Assembly: GCA_031549085.1 (NCBI GenBank)
Contig: JAVBQL010000010.1
Span: forward strand, 1 to 64,000
DNA from: JAVBQL01 sp031549085
GTDB lineage: Bacteria; Spirochaetota; GWE2-31-10; MWDO01
Reading direction: 5' to 3'
Length of the DNA stretch: 64,000 nucleotides
Made by a program: the position numbers and the translations under genes. Within the stretch, counting starts at the first letter, position 1; the number at the start of each line of letters is the position of its first letter. Below, piece after piece: positions 25,547-33,422 of the stretch. Below the pieces are notes generated by a model that was given only the letters and a program-made list of their open reading frames with translations, did not search any database and was not told where the DNA came from.

Positions 25547-27610
25547 TTAATTATCCCAATAGGAAGAGTTAACCCAAAGATCTGAGCCATCATCCTTTAC
25601 ATTCTCAATTGTTGACTTTCCTGTAGTACCTTTATAGTTTTTTCCGCCACTCATTTTATTAATTCCCCATATTCCATTAGCAGTAACACTATTAGTACCT
25701 ACTCCATATATATAGCAGTTCGTGCCCGATATAGTAGTTACAGTTCCGCTTGCTTCAGTAAAAATAGCATTAGCATTTACTGTTATTGCAACATCATCAG
25801 TAGCACTTATGATTGTTCCTCCTGTTATAGTAGTGACTCCACTATTAGCATTATAAATACCAAAAGAGGAGTCTGAAACCGCCACATCATTACTGCTTCC
25901 TACTATCGTCCCACCAGATATATTAAGAGTGCCACCATTACTATTTACACCAAATACGGAGTTAGCTGCTTGAACAGAACCAATTGCTCCCTTTATAGTG
26001 CTACTCCCACTAACAGTTAGAGCTCCTTTAGTTGAAACACCAGTGGCATGTTTTAATGTTGCAATACCACTTGCACCAACTATTGTCCCGCCAGTTATAG
26101 TAAGCGTAGTGCTGGCGCCACTATATATGCCAGCAACATCGCCAGTTACTGCAACAGAATCAGCAGCTCCATCTATAGCACCGCCACTAATAGTTAGAGT
26201 TCCCTCATTTGAAATGCCATTAACACCTTTAGCAGCTTTTACAGGACCAATTGCTCCCTTTATGGCAGCAGTGCCGCTAATGGTTAAAGTTCCCTCATTA
26301 AAAATACTTTCAAACCACTCAGACATTTCACTAACACCTTGTGCCCCAACTATTTCCCCGCCAGAGATAGCTGCAACAACATCTTTACCATCAAGCTGAA
26401 CGCCTCTAGCTTGGGCAGTCTTACCATTATCAATTCCAACTATAGTTCCGCCACTGATAGTAACTTTCCCCTTTTGAAGCCTAACACCAATGGCACCATA
26501 TTGAATATCTCTCCCATTTGAAGCAATGATTGTTCCGCCACTTATGGTAAGATTAGGGAGAGTAGGACCTCCATCAACACCTGCATCATAGTTAACTGCA
26601 CTAACCCAATTGCTCGTTGCACTATCTTTTACTGCAATCATAGTTCCGCCCAATATTCTAATATTATTAGTAGTATGCGTTGTATCTCCGCCACCATGCA
26701 TATTAACAGCACCACATGCTCCAGTAGTTGCACTTCCCTCTGCTCCAGTAATTGTTCCCCCTTCAATAGTAACAGTTCCAATCCAAGTTTCAAGTCCATC
26801 AGCCCACTCTATTGCTTTAGCACTATCCCTTGCACCTACCAATGTAACATTTGATTTGATAACAACACTATTTCCATAATTAGCGACTCCATGTCCACCC
26901 TTTGCTTCTGAACTACCTGCCAAGCCCACTATTGTTCCGCTCAATATAACAAGATTTCCATCATTCTGATTTCGTACTCCACTAACAAATCCATCTTTGT
27001 TAAATCCAAGATCCATTGCTGCTATGTTACAATTATCTATTGTTAGGTCTCCATAGCTTACTACTCCATATCTCTCAAACCAAGTGCTCCCTTGAGAAGT
27101 GTAAGCGCCTGCTGGTCCCCTTTTTATCTCAAGGTTCTCCAAAGTTACCCCATTTTTTGGTCGTATAGTTATACGCCCAACCATATTATATGCATCACTT
27201 TTTATCTCAACAATATCGCCGCTTATGATAGTTCTATCATTGGCATTTGCTCTAGCCCATGTGCCATCACCACCTATGGTGTAGCCCCCCTTAATAATCA
27301 TTGAGGCAGTGGTATTGATCTTAATTAGTTCACTATACTCCCCCTTTGTTATATATATGGTATTACCCATAGTAAGAGCCTTCGATAATGTTTTTACAGG
27401 TGTCCCCACCTCTCCATTACTACTATCATCTCCACTATCAGTGGAGACATATATATCCTTCTCTGGCACCGATATCGGCTTCTCCTCTTCTGTAGTACCA
27501 CCGCCACCGCTATTATCTTCTGGTGTAGAGCAGCCAAAAAAAGCTATCATAGAAAAGCTTAAAATTGTTAAAATAACAATTAAAAAAAATGAACGATTTA
27601 ACTTAAACAT
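25547..27610 (-). CDS. Lipoprotein with a long repetitive parallel beta-helix
   Basis: 687 residues. The signal peptide ends in MIAFFGC (Cys about 27), followed by a Gly/Glu-rich linker. Residues about 52-110 resemble the DUF1565-type start of beta-helix proteins (DIYVSTDSGDDSSNGEVGTP, then VKTLSKAL and IYITKGEYSE). From about 135 to 660 come some 18 short repeats of type TISGGTIVGA / LTISGGTI / NISGGTIVGS, each one turn of a right-handed parallel beta-helix. Such proteins often bind or cut surface glycans or act as adhesins; no catalytic site is obvious. Expected to be exposed outside the inner membrane. The repeated DNA could recombine and change repeat number. Confidence 0.8.
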   Translation of the reverse strand: MFKLNRSFFLIVILTILSFSMIAFFGCSTPEDNSGGGGTTEEEKPISVPEKDIYVSTDSGDDSSNGEVGTPVKTLSKALTMGNTIYITKGEYSELIKINTTASMIIKGGYTIGGDGTWARANANDRTIISGDIVEIKSDAYNMVGRITIRPKNGVTLENLEIKRGPAGAYTSQGSTWFERYGVVSYGDLTIDNCNIAAMDLGFNKDGFVSGVRNQNDGNLVILSGTIVGLAGSSEAKGGHGVANYGNSVVIKSNVTLVGARDSAKAIEWADGLETWIGTVTIEGGTITGAEGSATTGACGAVNMHGGGDTTHTTNNIRILGGTMIAVKDSATSNWVSAVNYDAGVDGGPTLPNLTISGGTIIASNGRDIQYGAIGVRLQKGKVTISGGTIVGIDNGKTAQARGVQLDGKDVVAAISGGEIVGAQGVSEMSEWFESIFNEGTLTISGTAAIKGAIGPVKAAKGVNGISNEGTLTISGGAIDGAADSVAVTGDVAGIYSGASTTLTITGGTIVGASGIATLKHATGVSTKGALTVSGSSTIKGAIGSVQAANSVFGVNSNGGTLNISGGTIVGSSNDVAVSDSSFGIYNANSGVTTITGGTIISATDDVAITVNANAIFTEASGTVTTISGTNCYIYGVGTNSVTANGIWGINKMSGGKNYKGTTGKSTIENVKDDGSDLWVNSSYWDN

Positions 27611-28224
27611 AATTTACTCCTTAAAAATCTAATTTATAATTCTAAAAAAAAAATCGAACTACTTCTGACATAAAATATTATTTTTAGAGGAGTCTTTAAT
27701 AGAATGAGTTAATCACTTTGTAGATTAAAAAGTGGCTAATTAGATGAAATATACATAAGAAAGGAATAGTTTGTAAATATTTGTAAATAAAATTGATTTT
27801 TTTCGATAAAAACACATTGAAACTTCTTGTTTCTTGTTTCTTGTGTTTTTGTGCATAAACACTATCCAAAATTGTAATTTAGTTACTAATTTATATACTA
27901 TTAACAATAAAATATCAATATATTTTTTTCATTTAAGTTATTACATAACAAATTATCTATCTATACTTTAAAAAAAGTAGAAATAATAAATATTAGGGGC
28001 CTTGTAAAAATAAATATTTTTCTTTTAAGTAAAACTTTTACTAAACTTACTACTTCCAATCAATTTTTCAAAAAATGAGCTCTCTTTTTTTAGAAAAAAG
28101 TCAATGAAAAATAGAACAATAATTATTGGAAAAAAATCGAAATTGTGATATAATCTACCAATTTAGTTTTTATGTCATCTTATTTTTAAGATGCAATCTT
28201 ACATTATGCAAAGGAGAAAAAATC
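27611..28224. other. Intergenic region with the asd promoter
   Basis: 614 bp. The left part should contain the promoter of the divergent lipoprotein gene. There is a short direct repetition of TTCTTGTTTCTTG near 27829-27843. The only clear element is a promoter at 28126-28154 (separate entry). No RNA or coding remnant is recognised. Confidence 0.5.
28126..28154 (+). promoter_or_regulatory. Promoter of asd
   Basis: -35 box TTGGAA (28126-28131), 17-bp spacer and a perfect -10 box TATAAT (28149-28154) preceded by TGA, an extended -10. Transcription should begin near 28161, leaving a leader of about 64 bases before the ATG at 28225. Confidence 0.75.
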
Positions 28225-29277
28225 ATGGAAAAAATTAAAGTTGGGATTTTAGGCGCAACTGGAACTGTAGGACAAAAATTTATCACCTTACTAAACAATC
28301 ACCCTTTCTTTGAGATAACCGATTTGGTAGCATCTGAGAGAAATCAAGATAAACTATACAAAGAGGCTTGCAACTGGAAACAGGAGACCTTTATACCAGA
28401 ATCTATAAAAAATATGAAATTGAAACTATATAACGAAAAACTTGATGCAAAGATTCTCTTTTCTGGGCTTGATGCAAGTGTTGCAGGAGAAATTGAGACA
28501 TACCTTGCAAATGAGGGGTTTGTTGTAGTATCAAATGCAAAGAACCATAGAATGGAGGATGATGTTCCAATCGCTCTTCCTGAGATAAACCCTGAACATT
28601 TTGAAGCTATCAAGCACCAAAAAACTAAGGGCTGTATCGTTACAAACTCAAATTGTGTTGTTATGCCTCTGGCTCTTGTTTTGGGACCTCTACATAAAGA
28701 GTTTGGAATAGAGACAATGGTGGTAAATACTATGCAAGCCGTAAGCGGCGCTGGCTACCCGGGCGTTGCAAGTCTTGATATTCTTGGAAATGTTATTCCA
28801 TATATTGGTGGAGAGGAGGAGAAGATTCAGATAGAGCTTAATAAGATTCTTGGTAAATATGAGAGTGGAAAGATTGTTAGTGCGGACTTTAAAGTTAGTG
28901 CTCACGCAAACAGAGTTCCAGTAATTGATGGACATACAGAGACTGTAAGTATCTCTTTTAAAAAGAAGCCTACAGTTGAACAAATTAAAAATATCCTAAA
29001 TAACTTTACTGCAGAGCCACAAGCTTTTAAGCTTCCTTCAGCACCGGAGAAGCCAGTTATTGTTATGGAGGAGGAGAATAGACCTCAGCCTAGATTTGAT
29101 GCCTACAAAGATAAGGGAATGGCTGCATTTGTTGGGCGTATTAGAGAGTGTAATGTGTTTGATATAAAGATGGTTATATTGGGACACAATACTATTAGAG
29201 GTGCTGCTGGCTGTGCTGTTCTTAATGCAGAATATATGTACAAGAAGGGGCTTCTTGATAAATATTTAAAAGGTTAG
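28225..29277 (+). CDS. asd: Aspartate-semialdehyde dehydrogenase (archaeal/eukaryal type)
   Basis: 350 residues. It reduces aspartyl phosphate to aspartate semialdehyde for lysine, threonine and methionine synthesis. The ATG at 28225 has AAGGAG eight bases upstream; a longer frame from 28126 would overlap the promoter. Motifs: GILGATGTVGQKF (NADP site), catalytic Cys in TNSNCVVMPLAL (about 144), QAVSGAGYPGV, and the His in SAHANRVPVIDGHTE. The sequence belongs to the longer archaeal/fungal class rather than the E. coli class, as judged from FVGRIRECNVFDIKM and the C-terminus. Confidence 0.94.
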   Translation: MEKIKVGILGATGTVGQKFITLLNNHPFFEITDLVASERNQDKLYKEACNWKQETFIPESIKNMKLKLYNEKLDAKILFSGLDASVAGEIETYLANEGFVVVSNAKNHRMEDDVPIALPEINPEHFEAIKHQKTKGCIVTNSNCVVMPLALVLGPLHKEFGIETMVVNTMQAVSGAGYPGVASLDILGNVIPYIGGEEEKIQIELNKILGKYESGKIVSADFKVSAHANRVPVIDGHTETVSISFKKKPTVEQIKNILNNFTAEPQAFKLPSAPEKPVIVMEEENRPQPRFDAYKDKGMAAFVGRIRECNVFDIKMVILGHNTIRGAAGCAVLNAEYMYKKGLLDKYLKG

Positions 29278-29307
29278 TTAGAATAGTCAACTTCTTACTA
29301 ATCACCC

Positions 29308-29326
29308 TGCCCCCTTTAAGGGGGCA
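29308..29326 (+). terminator. C/G-rich terminator hairpin after asd
   Basis: TGCCCCCTT (29308-29316) and AAGGGGGCA (29318-29326), followed by TTTTGCTTATT. Read on the minus strand it is CCCCCTTAAAGGGGGCAGGGTGAT, similar to the C-rich/G-rich palindromes that accompany the hairpin repeats. Confidence 0.75.
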
Positions 29327-29370
29327 TTTTGCTTATTATGAGTAAAAAAAATAAATTTTAGGAGAATAAA

Positions 29371-29805
29371 TTGAGTAAAAAAGAGATAGCTGTTGAGCTA
29401 TTTAACAAAGGTTATGCATGTTCTCAAGCTGTTTTGGCTACATACAGTGAAGAGTTGGGATTGGATTATGAGTTAGCACTAAAAGTTTCAACTGCATTTG
29501 GCGGTGGAATGGGCAGACTTGGAGAGGTATGTGGAGCTGTAACAGGGGCATATATGCTGATTGGATTAAAGTATGGAAAAGTCAAAGAGGAGGATAGCCA
29601 ATCAAAAGAGATGGCATATGAGCTGGTCAATAAATTTTCTGATAAGTTTATAGAGATGAATGGCTCTATAAACTGCAGAGAGCTTATAGAAGTTGATCTA
29701 AAAAGTGATGACAAAAACATCATTGCAGAGAAAGTTAAAACCATATGTACAAAAGCTGTTAAAGATGCAGCAGTAATAATTGAAGAGTTATTAGAGTTGA
29801 AATAA
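29371..29805 (+). CDS. C_GCAxxG_C_C family protein (putative redox protein)
   Basis: 144 residues. The spaced cysteines define this family: C in GYACSQAVL, the glycine-rich GGGMGRLGEVCGAVTGA (the C-G-A-x-x-G site), C in INCREL and C in KTICTKAV. Four conserved Cys suggest metal or redox chemistry; members often lie near electron-transfer or metal genes, but the activity is not established. The start is TTG at 29371, with AGGAG seven bases upstream. Confidence 0.88.
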   Translation: MSKKEIAVELFNKGYACSQAVLATYSEELGLDYELALKVSTAFGGGMGRLGEVCGAVTGAYMLIGLKYGKVKEEDSQSKEMAYELVNKFSDKFIEMNGSINCRELIEVDLKSDDKNIIAEKVKTICTKAVKDAAVIIEELLELK

Positions 29806-29842
29806 AATTATAGCAATTTTATAGCAAAAAAGGATTTTTGAT

Positions 29843-30922
29843 TTGAAAGATACTCTAAATCAAAATAGAAAACAATATATAGATTTTCTAAGACTATTAG
29901 CGCTTCTCTATATGTTTTTTCAGCATTCTGTACTTATTTTGTTAAAACAAAATGACAATGTTGGAATAATAAAAATAGTATTTGATATAGTACCTCTATG
30001 TCCTGCACTGTTTTTATTTGTTGCAGGATTGAGTCTAACTTTGCCATTTGAAAATGAAAATTATACTTATAGTAAAAAGTCTCTGTTTCACTCTATAAAG
30101 AGAGGTGTAGAGTTAATTATAATATCATCAATTCTATTTTTTATACAGTTTGGATTTCAGCTTCCAGATATATTTATCTCAAGCAGCATATTAAATAGCA
30201 TTGGGATATTAATAATAGTATCAGCCCTTATATTAATTTTTAAAGATAGAGCATATATATCTTTAATATTTACTTTTATTCTCATATGTCTATTTGCAAC
30301 TCTCGATATAAAAGAGATAGGTATTAAACCACTAACAATAGGGTATGAACCTATTTTTCCAACAATAATATTTGGATTTGTTGGATTAACTGTTGGACTA
30401 TTTTTTGCTGAATTAAAGAAAAATCAATTTATCCAAAAAACATATATCATAACACTTTGTTATGTAGGTCTAATTATTCTGCTGTTTTTTATAGTAAAGT
30501 ATGGATATCTTAATGTCTTGAAAGAGCGTCATACAGTAACAAATATGTTTGACTCAAGTCTAACTTTGCAAAATATTTTTACTAAAGGTAGTGGGGTAAA
30601 GAGTTATTTCATAGAGACTATTTGGAACTATAATATAGAGTCTTTTCTAGCCTCACTTGGCTTTGTTCTTGCTATCTACTCTATCTTCTTTTTTCTTGAG
30701 CCTATTTTTAATAAAAGTAGATCCTTAAATAAACTGCTGCTTCCTGCTAGATACTCACTTTTTAACTATATATTTCACTTACTATTTATTGGCACTACTA
30801 CTCTTATATTTGGATATAATAATTTAAACACAATCTCACTTATTGCATTTCTAATAATTCTATTGTTTTTATCATATGCACTCTCTTATATAATTGAGCG
30901 AGGTAAAAAATGGAAAAGGTAA
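29843..30922 (+). CDS. Acyltransferase-like multi-pass membrane protein
   Basis: 359 residues with about ten membrane segments. The start KQYIDFLRLLALLYMFFQHS and the early PALFLFVAGLSLTLPF match the DUF1624/heparan-glucosaminide acetyltransferase-like fold ('R.DflRGlAll.M...H', 'PlFlFlaG.sl'). The His after the first helix (FFQHS) is the expected catalytic position. It could acylate a surface or periplasmic glycan. TTG start at 29843 after AAGGA. Overlaps the next gene by 13 bases. Confidence 0.65.
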   Translation: MKDTLNQNRKQYIDFLRLLALLYMFFQHSVLILLKQNDNVGIIKIVFDIVPLCPALFLFVAGLSLTLPFENENYTYSKKSLFHSIKRGVELIIISSILFFIQFGFQLPDIFISSSILNSIGILIIVSALILIFKDRAYISLIFTFILICLFATLDIKEIGIKPLTIGYEPIFPTIIFGFVGLTVGLFFAELKKNQFIQKTYIITLCYVGLIILLFFIVKYGYLNVLKERHTVTNMFDSSLTLQNIFTKGSGVKSYFIETIWNYNIESFLASLGFVLAIYSIFFFLEPIFNKSRSLNKLLLPARYSLFNYIFHLLFIGTTTLIFGYNNLNTISLIAFLIILLFLSYALSYIIERGKKWKR

Positions 30923-31548
30923 TTGAATACATATTAAAACTAAATGAAAATCAATCAAAATCAAAAGATAAATATGATTTTATTTTAAATTACGATCCAA
31001 TTGGATTTATCCCTGCTGTTAGATATGAAGTTGCATTGTTATTAAATATAGTAGCCTCCATAAAAAAGCCAAAAAATATATTGGAACTTGGTTTTGGGTC
31101 TGGTGCCTCTGGAATATTTATAAAAGATGGATGTTATGATAATTCAAATATGATCTCTCTTGAGCGTGATAAAAACCGAGCGGATAGAGGGAGTGAACTA
31201 TTAAAAACGTTAAATATATCAAACTTTAATATATTAAACGAAGATGCTTCTATTTTTTTTGAAAAAAATGATCAAAAATTTGATTTTATCTTTCTTGACT
31301 CTGCCAAAAATGAGTATCTAAAACTGCTTCCAATAATAAAAGATACATTAGTAAAAGATGGAATTCTAATTGTTGATAATACCCTCTTTGGTAACAGAGT
31401 TATTGAGGAACTCGAAAATATAGATAAAAAATACAAAAATATTGTATCTACTTTAAAAGAATTTAATTATATTTTATCTAATGACAAAGAATTAAAAACG
31501 CTCTTTTTAACTACTGGAGATGGAGTAAGTATCTCTATCAAACTGTAA
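30910..31548 (+). CDS. SAM-dependent O-methyltransferase
   Basis: 212 residues. Class I methyltransferase fold of the O-methyltransferase 3 (YrrM/CCoAMT-like) type: SAM loop ILELGFGSGASGIFI (about 58-72), acidic residue after strand 2 in MISLERD, NEDAS after strand 3, FIFLDSAKNEY (metal/catalytic Asp region) and ILIVDNTLFGNRV, a hallmark of this family. Substrate unknown. Begins inside the acyltransferase-like gene and is followed by ogg2; the three form an operon. Confidence 0.85.
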   Translation: MEKVIEYILKLNENQSKSKDKYDFILNYDPIGFIPAVRYEVALLLNIVASIKKPKNILELGFGSGASGIFIKDGCYDNSNMISLERDKNRADRGSELLKTLNISNFNILNEDASIFFEKNDQKFDFIFLDSAKNEYLKLLPIIKDTLVKDGILIVDNTLFGNRVIEELENIDKKYKNIVSTLKEFNYILSNDKELKTLFLTTGDGVSISIKL

Positions 31549-31571
31549 TTTTTTTTTCTAAAGGAACCATT

Positions 31572-32222
31572 ATGTATAATCAAGAATATATAGATATATT
31601 TAAACAAACCTATTTAAGCATAAAAGATCGAATAGATGAAAGATTATCTTTTTTTAAAGAACTATATGAAAAGTCTAATGATGAGGAGATATTTCTAGAA
31701 CTAGCATTCTGTATATTAACCCCTCAATCAAAGGCACGTTCTGCAGAGAAGGCAATCAATCGCTTAAAAAGTGAGAATCATATCTATTCAGATGACCTTT
31801 CAACCTTAAGCGATATTTTTAATGTTGTAAGATTCAAAAATAATAAAGCAAAATACTATGTAATGGCTAGAAAATTATTCTCAAGCAACGGAAAAATAGA
31901 GGTAAAGAGACACATAGATAAAAATGATATATTAGCCACCCGTGATTTTTTTATCAAGAATATAGTTGGTTTTGGTTACAAAGAGGGAAGCCATTTTTTA
32001 AGAAACATTGGCTTTGGAGAAAAACTTGCTATTCTTGATAGACATATTCTAAAAAACCTTGTTTTTGCTAATGTTATAGACAAAGTTCCACAATCTATTA
32101 CCCCAAAGATATACAAAGAGATTGAAAATAGGATGCTTGATTTTTCTACTTATATTGGAATTGCACCCGATTCGCTTGATTTTGTTCTTTGGTACAAAGA
32201 GGCTAATGACATTTTTAAGTAG
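31572..32222 (+). CDS. ogg: 8-oxoguanine DNA glycosylase/AP lyase, Ogg2 type
   Basis: 216 residues. It removes 8-oxoguanine and cuts the abasic site. It lacks the N-terminal domain of Ogg1, as expected of the archaeal/bacterial Ogg2 class. Seen: FCILTPQSKARSAEKAI, the helix-hairpin-helix IVGFGYKEGSHFLRNIG with the catalytic Lys (about 137), and the catalytic Asp in AILDRHIL (about 156). The C-terminus DFVLWYKEA is also typical. Starts 24 bp after the methyltransferase gene. Confidence 0.88.
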   Translation: MYNQEYIDIFKQTYLSIKDRIDERLSFFKELYEKSNDEEIFLELAFCILTPQSKARSAEKAINRLKSENHIYSDDLSTLSDIFNVVRFKNNKAKYYVMARKLFSSNGKIEVKRHIDKNDILATRDFFIKNIVGFGYKEGSHFLRNIGFGEKLAILDRHILKNLVFANVIDKVPQSITPKIYKEIENRMLDFSTYIGIAPDSLDFVLWYKEANDIFK

Positions 32223-32229
32223 TTTTTTT

Positions 32230-32300
32230 GAGTACCACGTCCTTTTTGACAAATATTTTATACAAAAATAATATTACCTTTCTAATTTTATGGGCACTGG
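32230..32300 (-). repeat. Dispersed AT-rich repeat with ACGTGG end, copy 2
   Basis: On the minus strand: CCATAAAATTAGAAA, TTTTTGTATAAAATATTTG and CAAAAAGGACGTGGTAC in order. It lies between two convergent genes, in inverted orientation relative to copy 3 at 32846-32913, so the two copies bracket the DUF4352-like gene. Confidence 0.6.
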
Positions 32301-32319
32301 AAAGGAAGTTTATGGTATT

Positions 32320-32796
32320 CTATTTTTTAATTCTATTACCAGCAACATCACCTATAAAAAAGCTTGTATCTTCAATGTTTTGAAAATCAAAATCGAAAAA
32401 GAGCCTAAGATCTTGAGCTTCTGGAGGCACTTCATAAGCTACAAACCCATTAGTCTCACCTTTTTTAGGAATCTTTCCATCAAGTGACTTTAATCCCTTT
32501 AAATTATAGAGATATTGGTTATATGAGTTCCCATATTTATCTTTTAGTTCAAACTGAAGCATAGAGCTTACAGTAATTTCATCACTGCTATTATTTTCAA
32601 TATATAAATTTAAAAGGCAAAGAATGTAGTTATTTTCAGCAAAAGAGGTGTTATCTATCATTGCAAAACGGACAGATTTTAATGTTACAGATACTCCCCC
32701 TGCATAGTGTATAGTTTCACCAACTTTAAAATCTAAGGCACTAAAAGAGAGTGTGATAAAAATAGATATAATAATAAAAACTATTCTTTTATACAT
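32320..32796 (-). CDS. Exported DUF4352-like (telokin-like Ig) protein
   Basis: 158 residues. Signal peptide RIVFIIISIFITLSFSA. The mature part follows the DUF4352 pattern: VGETIHYAGGVSVTLKSV, then a conserved 'l.l.iENNSSDEITV' strand pair, ELKDKYGNSYNQ, and GFVAYEVPPEAQDLRLFF. This is a small Ig-like fold found in secreted and lipoproteins of unknown role. There is no lipobox cysteine. Monocistronic. Confidence 0.8.
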   Translation of the reverse strand: MYKRIVFIIISIFITLSFSALDFKVGETIHYAGGVSVTLKSVRFAMIDNTSFAENNYILCLLNLYIENNSSDEITVSSMLQFELKDKYGNSYNQYLYNLKGLKSLDGKIPKKGETNGFVAYEVPPEAQDLRLFFDFDFQNIEDTSFFIGDVAGNRIKK

Positions 32797-32845
32797 AAAT
32801 TATTCTCAAAGCAGTAAACCTAGTTTGCCATATATTTCTAAACTA

Positions 32846-32913
32846 ACTTCCTATAAAATTAGAAAACAACACCCTTTTTTTCTAAAATATTTATCAAAAA
32901 GGAATGGCTCTAG
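32846..32913 (+). repeat. Dispersed AT-rich repeat, copy 3
   Basis: AACTTCCTATAAAATTAGAA, then a T-run with CTAAAATATTTATC, then AAAAAGGAATGGC. The end block has a substitution and loss relative to ACGTGG in the other copies. Confidence 0.5.
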
Positions 32914-32989
32914 AAAAATTAAAAAATGGCGTGCTCTCTTCTATATTAGTGAGTTCAGAAAGGAGGTGGCACGTAAAAATATAAAAAAT

Positions 32990-33073
32990 TGCCCGGGATC
33001 GGACTTGAACCGATACGGACTTGCGTCCACAGGATTTTAAGTCCTGTGTGTCTACCAATTCCACCACCCGGGC
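32990..33073 (-). tRNA. tRNA-Leu (anticodon UAA)
   Basis: 84 nucleotides reading on the minus strand. Acceptor stem GCCCGGG/CCCGGGC, discriminator A at 32990, D-loop TGGAATTGGTAGACAC, anticodon stem-loop CAGGACTTAAAATCCTG with anticodon TAA, a long variable arm typical of leucine tRNA and the T-loop GGTTCAAGTCC. CCA is not encoded. Confidence 0.97.
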
Positions 33074-33090
33074 AATAAACAATTCAAACT

Positions 33091-33162
<72 letters not shown>

Positions 33163-33267
33163 AAATCTAGCATCTAACTAGAGTGCCTTTTTATCATAAA
33201 AACGAAAAAATGTCAAATAATTTTTAATACAAATAATAAACCTATTTTTAAACTAATCCCTTTTTTT

Positions 33268-33337
33268 GTGTGCCACGTCCTTTTTGAAATCACTTTAATT
33301 ATAAAAGATTTACCTCTTTTTAATTAAAGTGTTCAAA
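33268..33337 (-). repeat. End block of the AT-rich repeat fused to a hairpin
   Basis: On the minus strand TTCAAAAAGGACGTGGCAC (same end block as copies 1 and 2), preceded by an inverted repeat: plus-strand CACTTTAATT (33291-33300) and AATTAAAGTG (33322-33331), extendable by TTTGAA/TTCAAA on the outside. Confidence 0.5.
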
Positions 33338-33381
33338 ATATCGCAACTTAAGTTAAGATCTCATATTAGTTACAAAAAAAA

Positions 33382-33405
33382 ACAGGGTGAAAAATCTCAC
33401 CCTGT
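33382..33405 (-). terminator. Intrinsic terminator after the OmpA-ended giant gene
   Basis: Arms ACAGGGTGA (33382-33390) and TCACCCTGT (33397-33405). On the minus strand the stem is followed by nine T residues. It lies 18 bp past the stop codon. Confidence 0.9.
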
Positions 33406-33422
33406 CTATAATTTTTAGTTAT

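Noticed and set aside
25998..26399. Open frame opposite the beta-helix gene
   Set aside because: Antisense of the TISGGTI repeats; low-complexity product caused by the repeat periodicity.
28126..28224. Longer asd start
   Set aside because: It would begin within the promoter and add a non-homologous N-terminus; the ATG at 28225 has AAGGAG and begins at the conserved Rossmann motif.
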